Source of the DNA: Polyangiaceae bacterium
GTDB lineage: Bacteria > Myxococcota_A > Polyangia > Polyangiales > Polyangiaceae
Reading direction: 5' to 3'
Assembly (NCBI GenBank): GCA_013361525.1
Contig: JABFXY010000092.1
Location: 1-48,691 of the forward strand
Length of the DNA: 48,691 bases
Positions within the stretch are counted from its first letter, which is position 1. Every line of letters starts with the position of its first letter. The position numbers and the translations under genes are program-made. Of this stretch, positions 1 through 8,544 are shown in pieces. The notes under the pieces were generated by a model, which was not told the DNA's origin, ran no database searches, and was given only the letters and a program-made list of their open reading frames with translations.

Positions 1-484
1 CGGTCAGAAGGGGAACGTAACGGGGCACGGTCGCAAGCTCGCGCTCATCGACGCCCGGCGCCAGAGATGGGACGGTCAATGGCCGCCCGCACATCTCGGC
101 GTAATCGCAGGGGTCACCATTCTGACCCGGGCCGACGGCACCGCATGAAGTTACGCTCGAATCAGGCGGGAACGCCGCACACGACTCGCACGACCATCCG
201 TCCTCGTCGCATTGTGGATTCGTGATATCGCATGCGTCGCGACAATACCCGTTCTCCAGCGTTTGACTTGCACAGACTTGTGCCTCGGGACAATCTGCGG
301 ATTCGGAGCAGGGCTGCATGCAGAACTCATGAATGCACTCGAGCCCCGCCGAGCAAGTGCCGTCTGCGTCGCAAGGAAACGGTGCCTCGTCGTTGCCGCA
401 CGACGCCGTGACCACCACCGCGGTCCCAACGACCACCGAGACACCCGTCAGGAAGCAGTGCCTACGCAGGAGCAAGAAGCGCAT
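1..484 (-). CDS. Cysteine-rich lipoprotein, 3' end cut by window edge
   Basis: An open frame starts at an ATG at 484 and runs leftwards off the window without a stop, so about 161 residues are visible. The N-terminus has a basic start (MRFLLLRRHC), a hydrophobic stretch and VTASC, a plausible lipobox, so it is probably a lipoprotein. The exported part is rich in regularly spaced cysteines, with segments such as FPCDADGTCSAGLECIHEFC and CSESADCPEAQVC. This pattern resembles the small disulfide-bonded modules common in myxobacterial surface proteins. Codon use fits the neighbouring genes. Function is unknown. The gene is divergent from the propeller lipoprotein at 1021. Confidence 0.7.
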   Translation of the reverse strand, partial: MRFLLLRRHCFLTGVSVVVGTAVVVTASCGNDEAPFPCDADGTCSAGLECIHEFCMQPCSESADCPEAQVCASQTLENGYCRDACDITNPQCDEDGWSCESCAAFPPDSSVTSCGAVGPGQNGDPCDYAEMCGRPLTVPSLAPGVDERELATVPRYVPLLT

Positions 485-646
485 AAACAAGCTTGCAATT
501 ATCACGATTAGGAGCGAGTTGACGGAACATTTGCCCCGCAAGTGCAACATTCTCAACGCGAAGAGCTCGGGCGATACGACCCCCACATCGGAACATCGGT
601 GCGACGTTCGGACCCAAATCGGCTCACGCTTTAGGGACATAAAACT

Positions 647-668
647 GACAGACTCAGGCGCGCGCGAC
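647..668 (+). repeat. 22-bp direct repeat, left copy
   Basis: The 22 bases at 647-668 match those at 2501-2522 with one mismatch (A at 656, C at 2510). Both begin GACAGACTC and end GGCGCGCGCGAC. Just upstream of each copy is a short A-rich stretch (ATAAAAC and AATAAAC). The two copies bracket the propeller lipoprotein gene in the same orientation. Confidence 0.6.
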
Positions 669-750
669 TTTCGATTCGAGCGCGCGTCCCGACACACTCG
701 GGCGACGACTCCGTCGCGACGGCGTGCGCTCGCTACGGATATAAAACGAG

Positions 751-778
751 CGACAACGAGAGGTGCGTCTCGTTGTCG
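751..778. other. Perfect 11-bp hairpin in intergenic DNA
   Basis: CGACAACGAGA (751-761) pairs perfectly with TCTCGTTGTCG (768-778) around a 6-base loop. On the minus strand the stem is followed by a short T-rich stretch (CGTTTTATAT); on the plus strand by GTTCTTGTTGTTG. It could be a weak terminator or an operator-like site; no transcript that should end here is visible. Confidence 0.5.
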
Positions 779-1020
779 GTTCTTGTTGTTGCGACGCAAC
801 GTGAGCGCGCCCCGTCGGACAGCGGCCGGCCCTGGGGGCGAGGCCCGGCATGAGTGCGGTGGCCCCGCAAAGCAGTGCTTCAAGGAGGGGGGTCCGGTAT
901 TACCTGGGCGAGGGCTCCGTTGGGACCCACGTCTTCGGGGCGCACGGGCATGTTTGCGGTGGTATACAGTCGTCCCTCGCCTGAATTCACCTTTGTACGC
1001 TTCGCTTGACAGAGGACGCC

Positions 1021-2472
1021 ATGCTTCATGTAGCGCGCGCATCGTTTATCCTGCTTTTCGCGTGCTCCACGGCGCTCCTCGCCTCCAGCTGTGGCAATGA
1101 AGGCGACAGCTCCACCGGCGCGGGCGGGGATGAGACGGTTGGAGCTGGTGGGGGAGCGGGGGGCGCCGAGCCGTGCACTGCAGGCACTTTTGACGGCGAC
1201 GGCGATCCTGCGACGGCATGTGCGCCGTGGACGGAGTGCGGGCTGGGCGACGAGGAGGTGACGCCGGGCACCGCCACATCCGATCGCGTCTGCGCGCCGC
1301 TCGCTTGGACCCAACAATTTGGTGAGGCGGAGAAGGGGTACTTCGCCCAGGCCGTCGCTGTCGACCAGCAGGGCTACATCTTCGTAGTCGGGTACGCTGT
1401 CGACTACTCCGATCCCACGGTCGAAGGAGACGTCGACGCGTTCGTCACCGCCCTCGCCCCGGACGGCACGATCATCTGGGACGACGTGCTCACCACCTCC
1501 GAGGCGGACGCAGCGTACGGTGTCGCCGTCGATGCGTCGGGGAACGTCTTCGTGGCAGGAAGGACGGACGGCGCCCTCTTCGAGGCGGCGGGTTACGGAC
1601 AAACCGATGCATTCGTTCGTGCCTATGGGCACGACGGCTCGAGCCTCTGGGCTCAACAATTCGGCACGCCGAGCTTCGACGAGGCCGCTGCGATTGCCGT
1701 CGACGAGGACGGCAACGTCTACGCTGGCGGTACCACGTACGGTCTGCTTTCCGGCCAGAGTGGCGTCGGCGACCCCAACGCCTTCATCCGCGCCTTTACC
1801 AATGATGGATCCTTCCTCTGGGATCGCCAGTTTGCACTGACCGACGACGAGGTGGACTACGACAAGGTCAACGCGATCGTCGTCGATCAGGCTGGGCGGC
1901 TCGTGGTCGCCGGAGTCGATGAGGGGCACGCAGGCGAGTATCGCCAGGCCTTCGTCCGTGCCTACGCTTCCGACGGCGAGGTCCTCTGGGATCGTCTCTC
2001 CGGGGCGCCGGACCGACACTACGACGCCAACGCTGTGGTGGTCGACGGCGCGGGCAACGTCTTCGTCGCCGGCGAGATCTTCGTGCAACCTGGCGACCAC
2101 GACGCCTTCGTCGAGGCCCTCTCACCCGACGGTCAGCTCCTGTGGGACGAGACCTTCGGTCCAACGGACGACGATCGCGCGAACACCCTCGCCATCGACG
2201 CCGTCGGCAACGTCCTCCTCGCGGGCCAAGGTTCACTTCCCGGCCAGGAGAGCTCGGGCGCCCAGGACGTCATCGTCCGGGGGTACTCGGCAGACGGCGC
2301 GGTGCTGTGGGACCACCAAGTCGGCACCGCTTATACCGATACCGGTGACGGCATTGCCGTCGACGCACAGGGCAACATCATCGTCGTAGGCATGACGGGT
2401 GATGTTCTCGGCGAGACGATGGTCGGCTACTTCGACGCCTTCGTCAGCCGGTTCCGACCGCCCGCGCCATGA
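1021..2472 (+). CDS. SBBP-repeat beta-propeller lipoprotein
   Basis: The predicted 483-residue protein starts at the ATG at 1021, five bases after an AGAGGA ribosome site; a TTG at 1006 is also in frame but would spoil the signal peptide. MLHVARASFILLFACSTALLASSC is a lipoprotein signal with the lipid cysteine near residue 24. A Gly/Ala-rich linker and a short Cys-containing segment follow. From about residue 95 to the end are roughly seven degenerate repeats of the form AVAVDxxGNVFVAG...DAFVxAxxxDGxxLWDxxF, the SBBP (seven-bladed beta-propeller) signature. The protein probably sits on the outer membrane or cell surface; its ligand cannot be told from sequence. It stands alone and is flanked by a 22-bp direct repeat. 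Confidence 0.85.
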   Translation: MLHVARASFILLFACSTALLASSCGNEGDSSTGAGGDETVGAGGGAGGAEPCTAGTFDGDGDPATACAPWTECGLGDEEVTPGTATSDRVCAPLAWTQQFGEAEKGYFAQAVAVDQQGYIFVVGYAVDYSDPTVEGDVDAFVTALAPDGTIIWDDVLTTSEADAAYGVAVDASGNVFVAGRTDGALFEAAGYGQTDAFVRAYGHDGSSLWAQQFGTPSFDEAAAIAVDEDGNVYAGGTTYGLLSGQSGVGDPNAFIRAFTNDGSFLWDRQFALTDDEVDYDKVNAIVVDQAGRLVVAGVDEGHAGEYRQAFVRAYASDGEVLWDRLSGAPDRHYDANAVVVDGAGNVFVAGEIFVQPGDHDAFVEALSPDGQLLWDETFGPTDDDRANTLAIDAVGNVLLAGQGSLPGQESSGAQDVIVRGYSADGAVLWDHQVGTAYTDTGDGIAVDAQGNIIVVGMTGDVLGETMVGYFDAFVSRFRPPAP

Positions 2473-2497
2473 CCGATCCATAGCTGGCGTGCAATAA

Positions 2498-2836
2498 ACG
2501 GACAGACTCCGGCGCGCGCGACCCTCCGGCGAGGGCACAGACGGTGCAGCGCGCGTCGGCATTGGCGACCTGACGTCCACGCGCGGGCTCATCGTTCAAG
2601 TCTTGAGAGAGACGCCACTCAGGGGGCGAGACCTCGCGGCCGAGTGGACGATGGCTGCGAACGACGCGTTCCGCGCTCACGGCGCGCCGTGGAGGTTCGT
2701 GGAGGAAGACTGGCCACCGATGTCACCGAGCGTGACTTCGGGTGACGAGCTACCGACCGAAGTCGCTGGCCGTCCGTTCGCTATGCTGGTATCCGTCGCT
2801 CTGTTGTTGGGAAGGCAGAACGGCCTCTGCCAATGA
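2498..2836 (+). pseudogene. Possible gene remnant or small unknown protein
   Basis: A frame is open from just after a TAA at 2495 to a TGA at 2834-2836, but it has no ATG or GTG near its left end; the first usable start is a TTG at 2603. The translation (for example LRGRDLAAEWTMAANDAF) has the amino-acid balance and codon use of real coding sequence in this genome. I do not recognise the family. It may be the C-terminal remnant of a lost gene. Its left end overlaps the right copy of the 22-bp repeat. Confidence 0.25.
2501..2522 (+). repeat. 22-bp direct repeat, right copy
   Basis: Second copy of the 647-668 repeat with one mismatch, 29 bases after the stop codon of the propeller lipoprotein. 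Confidence 0.6.
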
Positions 2837-3247
2837 GCCTGGAACGTTCACTATCTGTGGCACGCCGTTGAGCCAATTGCACTCGTGAAGCAGATTGCGC
2901 GTCAGCTGTCGACCCTGGCTCGTCGCCGCCGGAAGGTGCAAAGGTGGCCCGGGCAGACTCCAACGGAAGGAGACCGCTGCTGGCAGGTTTGAGCCCGGCT
3001 CGGGACGCTATTCGTCGGAGCGGGTCCGTTGGGTGGTGGTCCATTCATTACACAGACAATCACCGCCAGTCGGTGTCGATGATTCGCCCTCTTCGGGCGA
3101 ATTGGTTCGAAGGCTGACAAGCCTGTCGCCGCAGTCGAAACCCGAGCCTCCAACGCTTGCCTCGGCGAGGCCCAGGTTTCGGGCTTGTTTGGGTTCCCCG
3201 GAACCCGAGTACCGACAGGCGATGTCAGCGACTACTGTGCGTGCCCG
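2837..3247. other. Non-coding gap with a short hairpin
   Basis: I see no convincing gene in these 411 bases. ATTCGCCC (3082-3089) and GGGCGAAT (3095-3102) form a perfect 8-bp stem with a 5-base loop; there is no T run after it on either strand. The remainder is ordinary GC-rich DNA upstream of the membrane protein at 3248. Confidence 0.5.
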
Positions 3248-4042
3248 ATGAGCGAGCTGCACAGCACCGACCGAATCCAATCGACCAACCCTCCGTGGAT
3301 TCCACCAGCCGTCCCCGGCTCCCAGTCGGTTGTCCCTGGACCGGCTTGGTCGCAAACGACAGCGGGTCCGGCGATGCAGCGCCCGGCGAAAGGCCTTGCT
3401 ATCGGCTCGGTGGCCATCGTGCTCGCGATCGTGGCGTTGGCCCCGTTCGGGCTTGCGCTCTACAACCTGCAACAAGCCGGGACGATCGCAGCCGACGCAG
3501 CCTTGCCAGTCTTCGTGCGACGCGTCGCGTACCTGGCCAACATGCATCGCGTCCTCGTATTCGGGCTGGGCTCATCGGCGGTCGCGGTCGCGGCAACGAT
3601 TGCAGGTGTCGTTGCGCGGCGGACGCGACCCGGGCAGTTTGGGCTCGCCATCGGGTCACTGGTTTTCGTCGGTGGTCTCTTCCTGCAAGTGATGCGTGCG
3701 CAATCTTCGTTTTCGCCAACGCCCGAGCGCGAGCAGGCAAGCGCGTCGGATCTCGAAAGGGTTCCATCGAGGGCCGACGAGCCTCCATCTTTCGCGGTGC
3801 CGCCGACGGTCACGATCGATTCGGAAGCGCTGAAGGCGCTGGGCGACACGACCGCCAAGCCGACCGCGGCGGTCTCGCCGAAGAGGCAACCTGCGAAAGG
3901 TCAATCGTCGACCGTCGGGGTGAAGGCGCCGAGCGGCGTGCGTTCCTGCACGACCAAGGGCTCTGGCAAAACAGCGAAGCGGGTGTGCGTGACCAGAGGT
4001 CCGGACGGCAGCATGGTCACCGAGGAGAGCAGCGTTCGCTAG
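3248..4042 (+). CDS. Small membrane protein with soluble C-terminal tail
   Basis: The predicted protein has 264 residues from the ATG at 3248; an in-frame TTG at 3185 would add 21 residues of unlikely sequence. A proline-rich cytosolic N-terminus (about 1-45) is followed by three hydrophobic segments: near 50-75 (GLAIGSVAIVLAIVALAPFG), near 100-122 and near 132-152. This layout is like DUF4190-type membrane proteins. The C-terminal 110 residues are polar, with Lys/Thr/Ser-rich linkers and a final segment holding two cysteines (RSCTTKGSG and KRVCVTRGP). Function is unknown. No obvious Shine-Dalgarno site precedes the start, so the start is moderately certain. It stands alone. Confidence 0.65.
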   Translation: MSELHSTDRIQSTNPPWIPPAVPGSQSVVPGPAWSQTTAGPAMQRPAKGLAIGSVAIVLAIVALAPFGLALYNLQQAGTIAADAALPVFVRRVAYLANMHRVLVFGLGSSAVAVAATIAGVVARRTRPGQFGLAIGSLVFVGGLFLQVMRAQSSFSPTPEREQASASDLERVPSRADEPPSFAVPPTVTIDSEALKALGDTTAKPTAAVSPKRQPAKGQSSTVGVKAPSGVRSCTTKGSGKTAKRVCVTRGPDGSMVTEESSVR

Positions 4043-4451
4043 CCAGTCCGGTCGGGGCTCGGCGAGCGGCTCTTTAAGGACTCTCGGCTTGGTAGAAGAC
4101 ATGCTCTGACGAGCTCAGCCGCAACAGCTGGCTTGGCCGTCACTATGTGCACGTGCGTTGAAGCGATATTGATTGCCGTTCGCGGCACTCGTAATGATAT
4201 TCGCACGACAGCAAAGCGCGTTGCGCCACTTCATCAACGCGCTCGGCGTGGGCGGTTCCGGCCGTCCGATCGGATTGGTGGAGCTTACACTCCAACTGCA
4301 CCCGCTCCAGCACGCGCGCGAAATGATCGACCGCTTCCGAAGCCGGCCCATGCGGTCTACACCCGCTCGGGATCGTTCCCCTTTGCATACCGTTCATGCA
4401 GCATCATCCGGTCCTCAGCAAATGGGGAGTGCGTCCACTCCCCATTGATTG
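4043..4451. other. Convergent intergenic region, no confident gene
   Basis: Short frames exist on both strands in these 409 bases, but none has a ribosome site, a recognisable domain or clearly better codon use than its antisense. The only clear element is the hairpin at 4421-4446, described separately. Confidence 0.5.
4421..4446 (-). terminator. Perfect 11-bp hairpin after lipoprotein gene
   Basis: AATGGGGAGTG (4421-4431) and CACTCCCCATT (4436-4446) form a perfect 11-bp stem with a CGTC loop. It begins five bases after the stop of the leftward lipoprotein gene. On the minus strand only a short ATTTGC follows, so it is a terminator or 3'-end stabiliser without a strong U tract. Confidence 0.55.
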
Positions 4452-4901
4452 TCAGAAGAAGATCTGCCCGGTGAATACCTCGGTACCGTTCTGTAGGATG
4501 GTGATGGTAGCGGGTGACGTGAAAATTGGCGTCATCTTGCCTGGGCAATCGGCATCGACCGAAACGGTGAAGTCGATTCGGCCGTTGTTCGGCGGATAGG
4601 GCCCGCTAGAGTCCGATACTTGCCCAGGCGGATCGTTTCCTCCCCGGTTCCGGCAGATCCTCGTTACGTCGAGATCCACCGTGACCGGTTGATTGCCGAG
4701 CCCGGCCACGGAGCCGCTGCACGTCAGTACGTCGCCCGACTGGACACAAGTCGGGTCCCCGACGAAGTGTGCACCCGACTTGGCAGCGAGAGCGGCCTCT
4801 TCGTCGAGCTCCTCGTCGATCGTCTCTTCACCCACACATCCCGCCGCGCTGAGCCCGCAGGTCAGCGCGCACATTAAGATGCAGAAATTGAATTTCCTCA
4901 T
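4452..4901 (-). CDS. Small secreted lipoprotein of unknown function
   Basis: The predicted protein has 149 residues from the ATG at 4901, chosen over an upstream in-frame start at 4934 because GGAGGA lies just before it. MRKFNFCILMCALTCGLSAAGC is a clear lipoprotein signal with lipobox SAAGC. An acidic linker follows (EETIDEELDEEAAL), then a compact domain with cysteine pairs (PTCVQSGDVLTCSG, RICRNRGG, DADCPG) and many beta-type residues. It ends in TEVFTGQIFF, an aromatic C-terminus. No family recognised. A perfect hairpin follows the stop codon. Confidence 0.75.
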   Translation of the reverse strand: MRKFNFCILMCALTCGLSAAGCVGEETIDEELDEEAALAAKSGAHFVGDPTCVQSGDVLTCSGSVAGLGNQPVTVDLDVTRICRNRGGNDPPGQVSDSSGPYPPNNGRIDFTVSVDADCPGKMTPIFTSPATITILQNGTEVFTGQIFF

Positions 4902-5299
4902 TCGCTTCCTCCTCGCCGGCACCGCTCCGAACATCTTCGGTCGGAGGCAACCGGAACCGACGCCGTGATGGTGCAGTGGGAATGCCAGTTCTCAAAACGA
5001 TGCGTTCTTGAACGTCGCCCTGTGCTTCCGCGAAAATCTGGGAGAGGCAAACAAGCGCCGCCGTCATCGCCAAATCCCATTGCCACGTTCATCTAATTGC
5101 AAAACCGCGCAAGCGGCTTCGTGCGTCGGCTCTTGTGATCACAGTCGACCAGGATGCTCCGATCGGTCGTGCGGCAAGGAATTGATTGTGCGGTTGTGCG
5201 GAGACGCCGCCGACGACGCCCGCGAGGACCCGTTCTGCCCTGGGCAGATTCGACGCGCGGGTTCACGCCGATCGGTCCAGAGAAAGCGATATGTCGGGT
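4902..5299. other. Upstream region without a gene
   Basis: These bases hold the promoter region of the leftward lipoprotein and the left flank of the decayed dehydrogenase. I see no gene, no strong repeat and no RNA-like structure. Confidence 0.45.
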
Positions 5300-5640
5300 G
5301 CCTGCAACCGACCACCGCGACGACGTCTTGGCGGACATCGCCCTCACGGCAACAACGTCATCGTCACCGGTGGCCACGCCGGGTTCGGCCTCGAGACCAC
5401 GCGCGCAGTGTTCGCTGCCACGAGCCCGCTCCTCGCGGAGATCGGTGGTGTCTATTTGAAGGACAACGAGGTCGCGCGGCTTCTCGTACTCGACGGATGA
5501 CCGTGTGGTGCGACGCCACAGCGATTTGCCCTCAGGCCGAAGGTGCCCAACATCGGCACAGCTGCGTACAAGGACGACGGCTGCGCACGAGACGTTTGGG
5601 CTGCGGGTTGCGTCGAGCGTTCGAGAGCGTGCACGATCCG
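5300..5640 (+). pseudogene. Decayed short-chain dehydrogenase (SDR)
   Basis: Three blocks typical of one SDR protein occur in order but are broken. Frame one (5301-5348) gives ATDHRDDVLADIALT, the usual N-terminal lead-in. A one-base loss then shifts to the frame reading NNVIVTGGHAGFGLETTRA (5351 on), which is the Rossmann TGxxxGxG cofactor motif. Within about ten codons the sequence jumps to SPLLAEIGGVYLKDNEVA, which in intact family members lies some 200 residues later. A TGA at 5498-5500 follows, and in the same frame after it KDDGCARDVWAAG resembles the SDR C-terminus. So there is one frameshift, one large internal deletion and one stop. The catalytic YxxxK region is missing. The antisense frame covering this stretch is a shadow. 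Confidence 0.7.
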
Positions 5641-5681
5641 GACTGCCGATGACGTGACAGCTCATTCGACAGGAGGCGGCC

Positions 5682-6182
5682 ATGCGACGAGGCTACGTTC
5701 ACTACGTTTGCGGTCCGGTGATCGGCGTCGCGCTCGGGTGCGCAAGCGCTCCCACCTCGCGTCCGGAGACGCAGCCGCCGCCCTCGAAGGAGCAAGCGGC
5801 CGTCGCGTCCGCCGACGCAGCGAGCTCGAGTATGACCGCGCTGACGGATGCGGAATACGTCGCGCCGCCGTCGAGCGTGACGCCGCTCAGCGTGTCGGTC
5901 GTCCTCGAGCATTCGGCCAATGCCGTCGAGGACAATCCGCGGCAAGCGGACGTGTTGAAAGTTCGATCGCGGCGCGAGTGTGAGCCCGGCTCTCGCGCGG
6001 TGCTGCATTTGGACGCCAGCGGGAAATCGCGCAAGGCGCTTCACAGCTCGCTGAGGACCGCGCTCTTCCCCAACTGTCCGACGGAGCGTTTGTCCTCGCT
6101 CGAATCCGAGCTCGAACCGGCTGCCACGACGCCTTTGCCGGTGCAAAACGGTTTCACCGCTCTGCTCGGTCTCGACTGGTAG
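5682..6182 (+). CDS. Putative lipoprotein of unknown function
   Basis: The predicted protein has 166 residues. The ATG at 5682 is preceded by AGGAGG at ideal distance, one of the best ribosome sites in the window. MRRGYVHYVCGPVIGVALGC is a lipoprotein signal with lipobox ALGC. The following 40 residues are Pro/Ala/Ser-rich. The C-terminal half contains VRSRRECEPGSRAVLHLDASG and a second cysteine (FPNCPTERL), hinting at one disulfide. It lies 43 bases before hypF in the same direction, but nothing in its sequence points to hydrogenase biology. No family recognised. Confidence 0.7.
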   Translation: MRRGYVHYVCGPVIGVALGCASAPTSRPETQPPPSKEQAAVASADAASSSMTALTDAEYVAPPSSVTPLSVSVVLEHSANAVEDNPRQADVLKVRSRRECEPGSRAVLHLDASGKSRKALHSSLRTALFPNCPTERLSSLESELEPAATTPLPVQNGFTALLGLDW

Positions 6183-6225
6183 CGCGCACGACAGCGCGGC
6201 GTGGCGGTACGATGGCCGCTCTGCC

Positions 6226-8508
6226 GTGCGTAGTGTTTCGATCGAGATCCGCGGCGTCGTCCAGGGCGTCGGCTTTCGCCCTTTCGTGTATCGGCTGGCG
6301 CGCGCGCTGGGGCTGAAGGGCACCGTGCAGAATCGGGGAGGGCGCGTCCTCGTTCGTGCAGAAGGCTCTCCAGCGGCGCTCGACGCATTCGTGGCGCGCC
6401 TGCGTCGGGAGCCTCCCGAGGGGGCGATCGTCGAATCGATCGAGGCCGCCGACGCCGCGTCGTCGGGTGCGACCTCCTTCGCGATCGTCGACAGCCCGGT
6501 CGAGCGCGAGCCCGATGCATTCATTTCTCCGGATCGGAGGACGTGTGCAGCATGCTTTCGCGAATACGCCGACCGAACCGACCGCCGTTTCGGCTATCCG
6601 CTTTTATCGTGTGCGTCGTGCGGGCCGCGCATGACGATCGTGAACGAGCCTCCTTACGATCGCGCCCGCACCACGCTCGCTCGTTTTCAGCCGTGTGAGG
6701 CGTGCAGAGGCGAGTACGAAGCGCCGACCGATCGGCGTTTCCACGTCGAAGGGATCGTGTGCGCCACGTGTGGGCCATCGCTCCTCTACGTTCGCGGGCA
6801 ATCGCGTTGCGAGGGTATCGAGGAGCCCGTCCGTCGAGCGGTCAACTCGTTCCGCATGGGCGAGATTGGAGCCATCAAAGGCCTCGGCGGTTATCACCTC
6901 GCTTGCGACGCATCGAATGCCGAAGCGGTCGCGCGATTGCGTCGAATGAAGGGCCGCGACGAAAAGCCATTTGCCCTTTGCGTCGCCGACCTCGCGCAAG
7001 CCGAAATGCTCTGTTTCCTGAACGACGCCGAGCGGGTCTTGCTCGAATCGCCCGAGGCGCCGATTGTGCTCCTATCGCGTCGCCCCGACGCACACATCGA
7101 CGAGGCGGTTGCTCCCGGCGCGACGACACTCGGATTGATGCTCGGGTACACGCCGCTGCACGCGGCGTTGGTGCGAGAGGTCGGCGGGCCGCTGGTCCTC
7201 ACGAGCGCCAACGTCACCGAAGAGCCCATGGCGACGAGCGCCGAGCAGGCCGCAATGGTCCTCGGTGACGCGGCGGATTTCTTTCTTCATCACGACCGCG
7301 GCATCTCCGTGCGCGTCGACGACGCGGTGGCCAAGGTCGAGCGCGGTGTCCCGATGATGCTCCGGCTGGGGCGCGGGTCGGTCCCGGCGTCGATTCCGAC
7401 GCGCCTCGCAGCAGAGGTACCGGTCCTGGCGGTGGGCGGTGATTACAAGAGCGCATTCGCCTACGGCCTCGGCGCGCGGGCGATCGTGAGCCACCATATC
7501 GGCGAGCTCGAGCGGCCGGCGTGTCTCGACGACTTCGAGCGAGCGATTGCCCATTACGAGCGGCTCCTCCTCGTCAGGCCCGGGTGCATCGTGCACGACC
7601 TGCACCCGGACTTCGAATCGACCCGATATGCAATCCGCCGCGCTGCCGAGACGGGCGCGAGGCTGATTGCGGTGGGGCATCACCACGCGCACCTCGCGGC
7701 GACGCTCGCCGATGCCGAATACGAAGGCCGGGCGATCGGCGTCATGTTCGATGGGATCGGCCTCGGCGCCGACGGTGCGCTTTGGGGTGGGGAATTCCTC
7801 GTGGGCGACGCCGCGTCGGTGCGGCGCTTCGCCCACTTCCGTTATGTCACCATGCCCGGTGGGGACCGCGCGAGCCGCGAGGGATATCGAATGGCGATTG
7901 CCCATTTGCAGGATGCCGCGCTTTGGGACGACGCGCGCGCCCGCGCATTGTTGGAGCGATTCGCGCGCCCGGCGACGCTGGAGACCATTGCGCGTGCGAC
8001 CTCCCGTGGTATCAACGCGCCGAACACGTCGTCGGTCGGCAGGTTGTTCGATGCGATTGCGTGTTTCGCCGGTGTCGCGGGACGGAGCAGCTATGAAGGG
8101 CGCGCTGCGATCGAGCTCGAATGGGCTGCATCACACACGCACGAGGGCGCTGCTTATCCATTCGAGATCGACGATCGAACCGATCCTGCGACGGTCGACA
8201 CGAGACCGCTCGTCGCGGCCGTCGTTCGAGATGCCCTTGCGGGTGTGGATGCTTCGGTGATCGCGCGACGTTTCCACGACACGATCGTCGCAATCATCGT
8301 CGACGTCGCCGAGCGCGCGAGAAGCGCGACAGGCCTCGACGTCGTCGCGCTCGGCGGCGGCGTCTTCGTGAACTCTTTGCTGCTGGCAGGATGTTGCGAC
8401 CGCCTCGGAGCACGTGGGTTTCGTGTGTTTTGGCCGCGCCGCGTGCCGCCGGGCGACGGCGGTCTCTGCCTCGGCCAGCTCGCTGTGGCGCTCGCGTCGG
8501 ACGCTTGA
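6226..8508 (+). CDS. hypF: HypF carbamoyltransferase, hydrogenase maturation
   Basis: HypF converts carbamoyl phosphate and ATP to carbamoyl-adenylate and loads the carbamoyl group on the C-terminal cysteine of HypE, the first step in making the CN ligands of the [NiFe] active site. The predicted 760 residues match the family length. Domains in order: acylphosphatase (1-90, with VVQGVGFRPFVYR at 11-23), two zinc fingers with paired cysteines at 107/110, 129/132, 157/160 and 179/182, a YrdC-like domain (about 200-380), and a Kae1-like domain (about 400-760) with HHHAHLAATLADAEY and VALGGGVFVNSLLLAGC. The start is GTG at 6226; no strong ribosome site is seen. hypC follows after 36 bases, and the pair faces the main hydrogenase operon. 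Confidence 0.97.
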   Translation: MRSVSIEIRGVVQGVGFRPFVYRLARALGLKGTVQNRGGRVLVRAEGSPAALDAFVARLRREPPEGAIVESIEAADAASSGATSFAIVDSPVEREPDAFISPDRRTCAACFREYADRTDRRFGYPLLSCASCGPRMTIVNEPPYDRARTTLARFQPCEACRGEYEAPTDRRFHVEGIVCATCGPSLLYVRGQSRCEGIEEPVRRAVNSFRMGEIGAIKGLGGYHLACDASNAEAVARLRRMKGRDEKPFALCVADLAQAEMLCFLNDAERVLLESPEAPIVLLSRRPDAHIDEAVAPGATTLGLMLGYTPLHAALVREVGGPLVLTSANVTEEPMATSAEQAAMVLGDAADFFLHHDRGISVRVDDAVAKVERGVPMMLRLGRGSVPASIPTRLAAEVPVLAVGGDYKSAFAYGLGARAIVSHHIGELERPACLDDFERAIAHYERLLLVRPGCIVHDLHPDFESTRYAIRRAAETGARLIAVGHHHAHLAATLADAEYEGRAIGVMFDGIGLGADGALWGGEFLVGDAASVRRFAHFRYVTMPGGDRASREGYRMAIAHLQDAALWDDARARALLERFARPATLETIARATSRGINAPNTSSVGRLFDAIACFAGVAGRSSYEGRAAIELEWAASHTHEGAAYPFEIDDRTDPATVDTRPLVAAVVRDALAGVDASVIARRFHDTIVAIIVDVAERARSATGLDVVALGGGVFVNSLLLAGCCDRLGARGFRVFWPRRVPPGDGGLCLGQLAVALASDA

Positions 8509-8544
8509 CGGGTGTGGCGAGCGCGTCGATTCTGATCCCGCAGC

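Larger units (their letters stand above)
485..1020. other. Divergent intergenic region, no convincing gene
   Basis: This 536-bp gap separates the leftward lipoprotein from the rightward propeller lipoprotein and should hold both promoters. Frames open through it give arginine-rich, low-information translations and I do not accept any as a gene. It contains one perfect hairpin (751-778) and one copy of a 22-bp repeat (647-668) that recurs just after the next gene. Confidence 0.6.

Noticed and set aside
880..2100. Long leftward open frame opposite the propeller lipoprotein
   Set aside because: It is antisense to a gene with a signal peptide and clear repeats; the translation is a typical hydrophilic shadow.
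4115..4448. Small frames on both strands between the membrane protein and the lipoprotein
   Set aside because: No ribosome site, no recognisable family and no clear preference between strands.
5093..5683. Leftward 196-residue frame
   Set aside because: Antisense of the decayed dehydrogenase, whose plus-strand motifs are specific.
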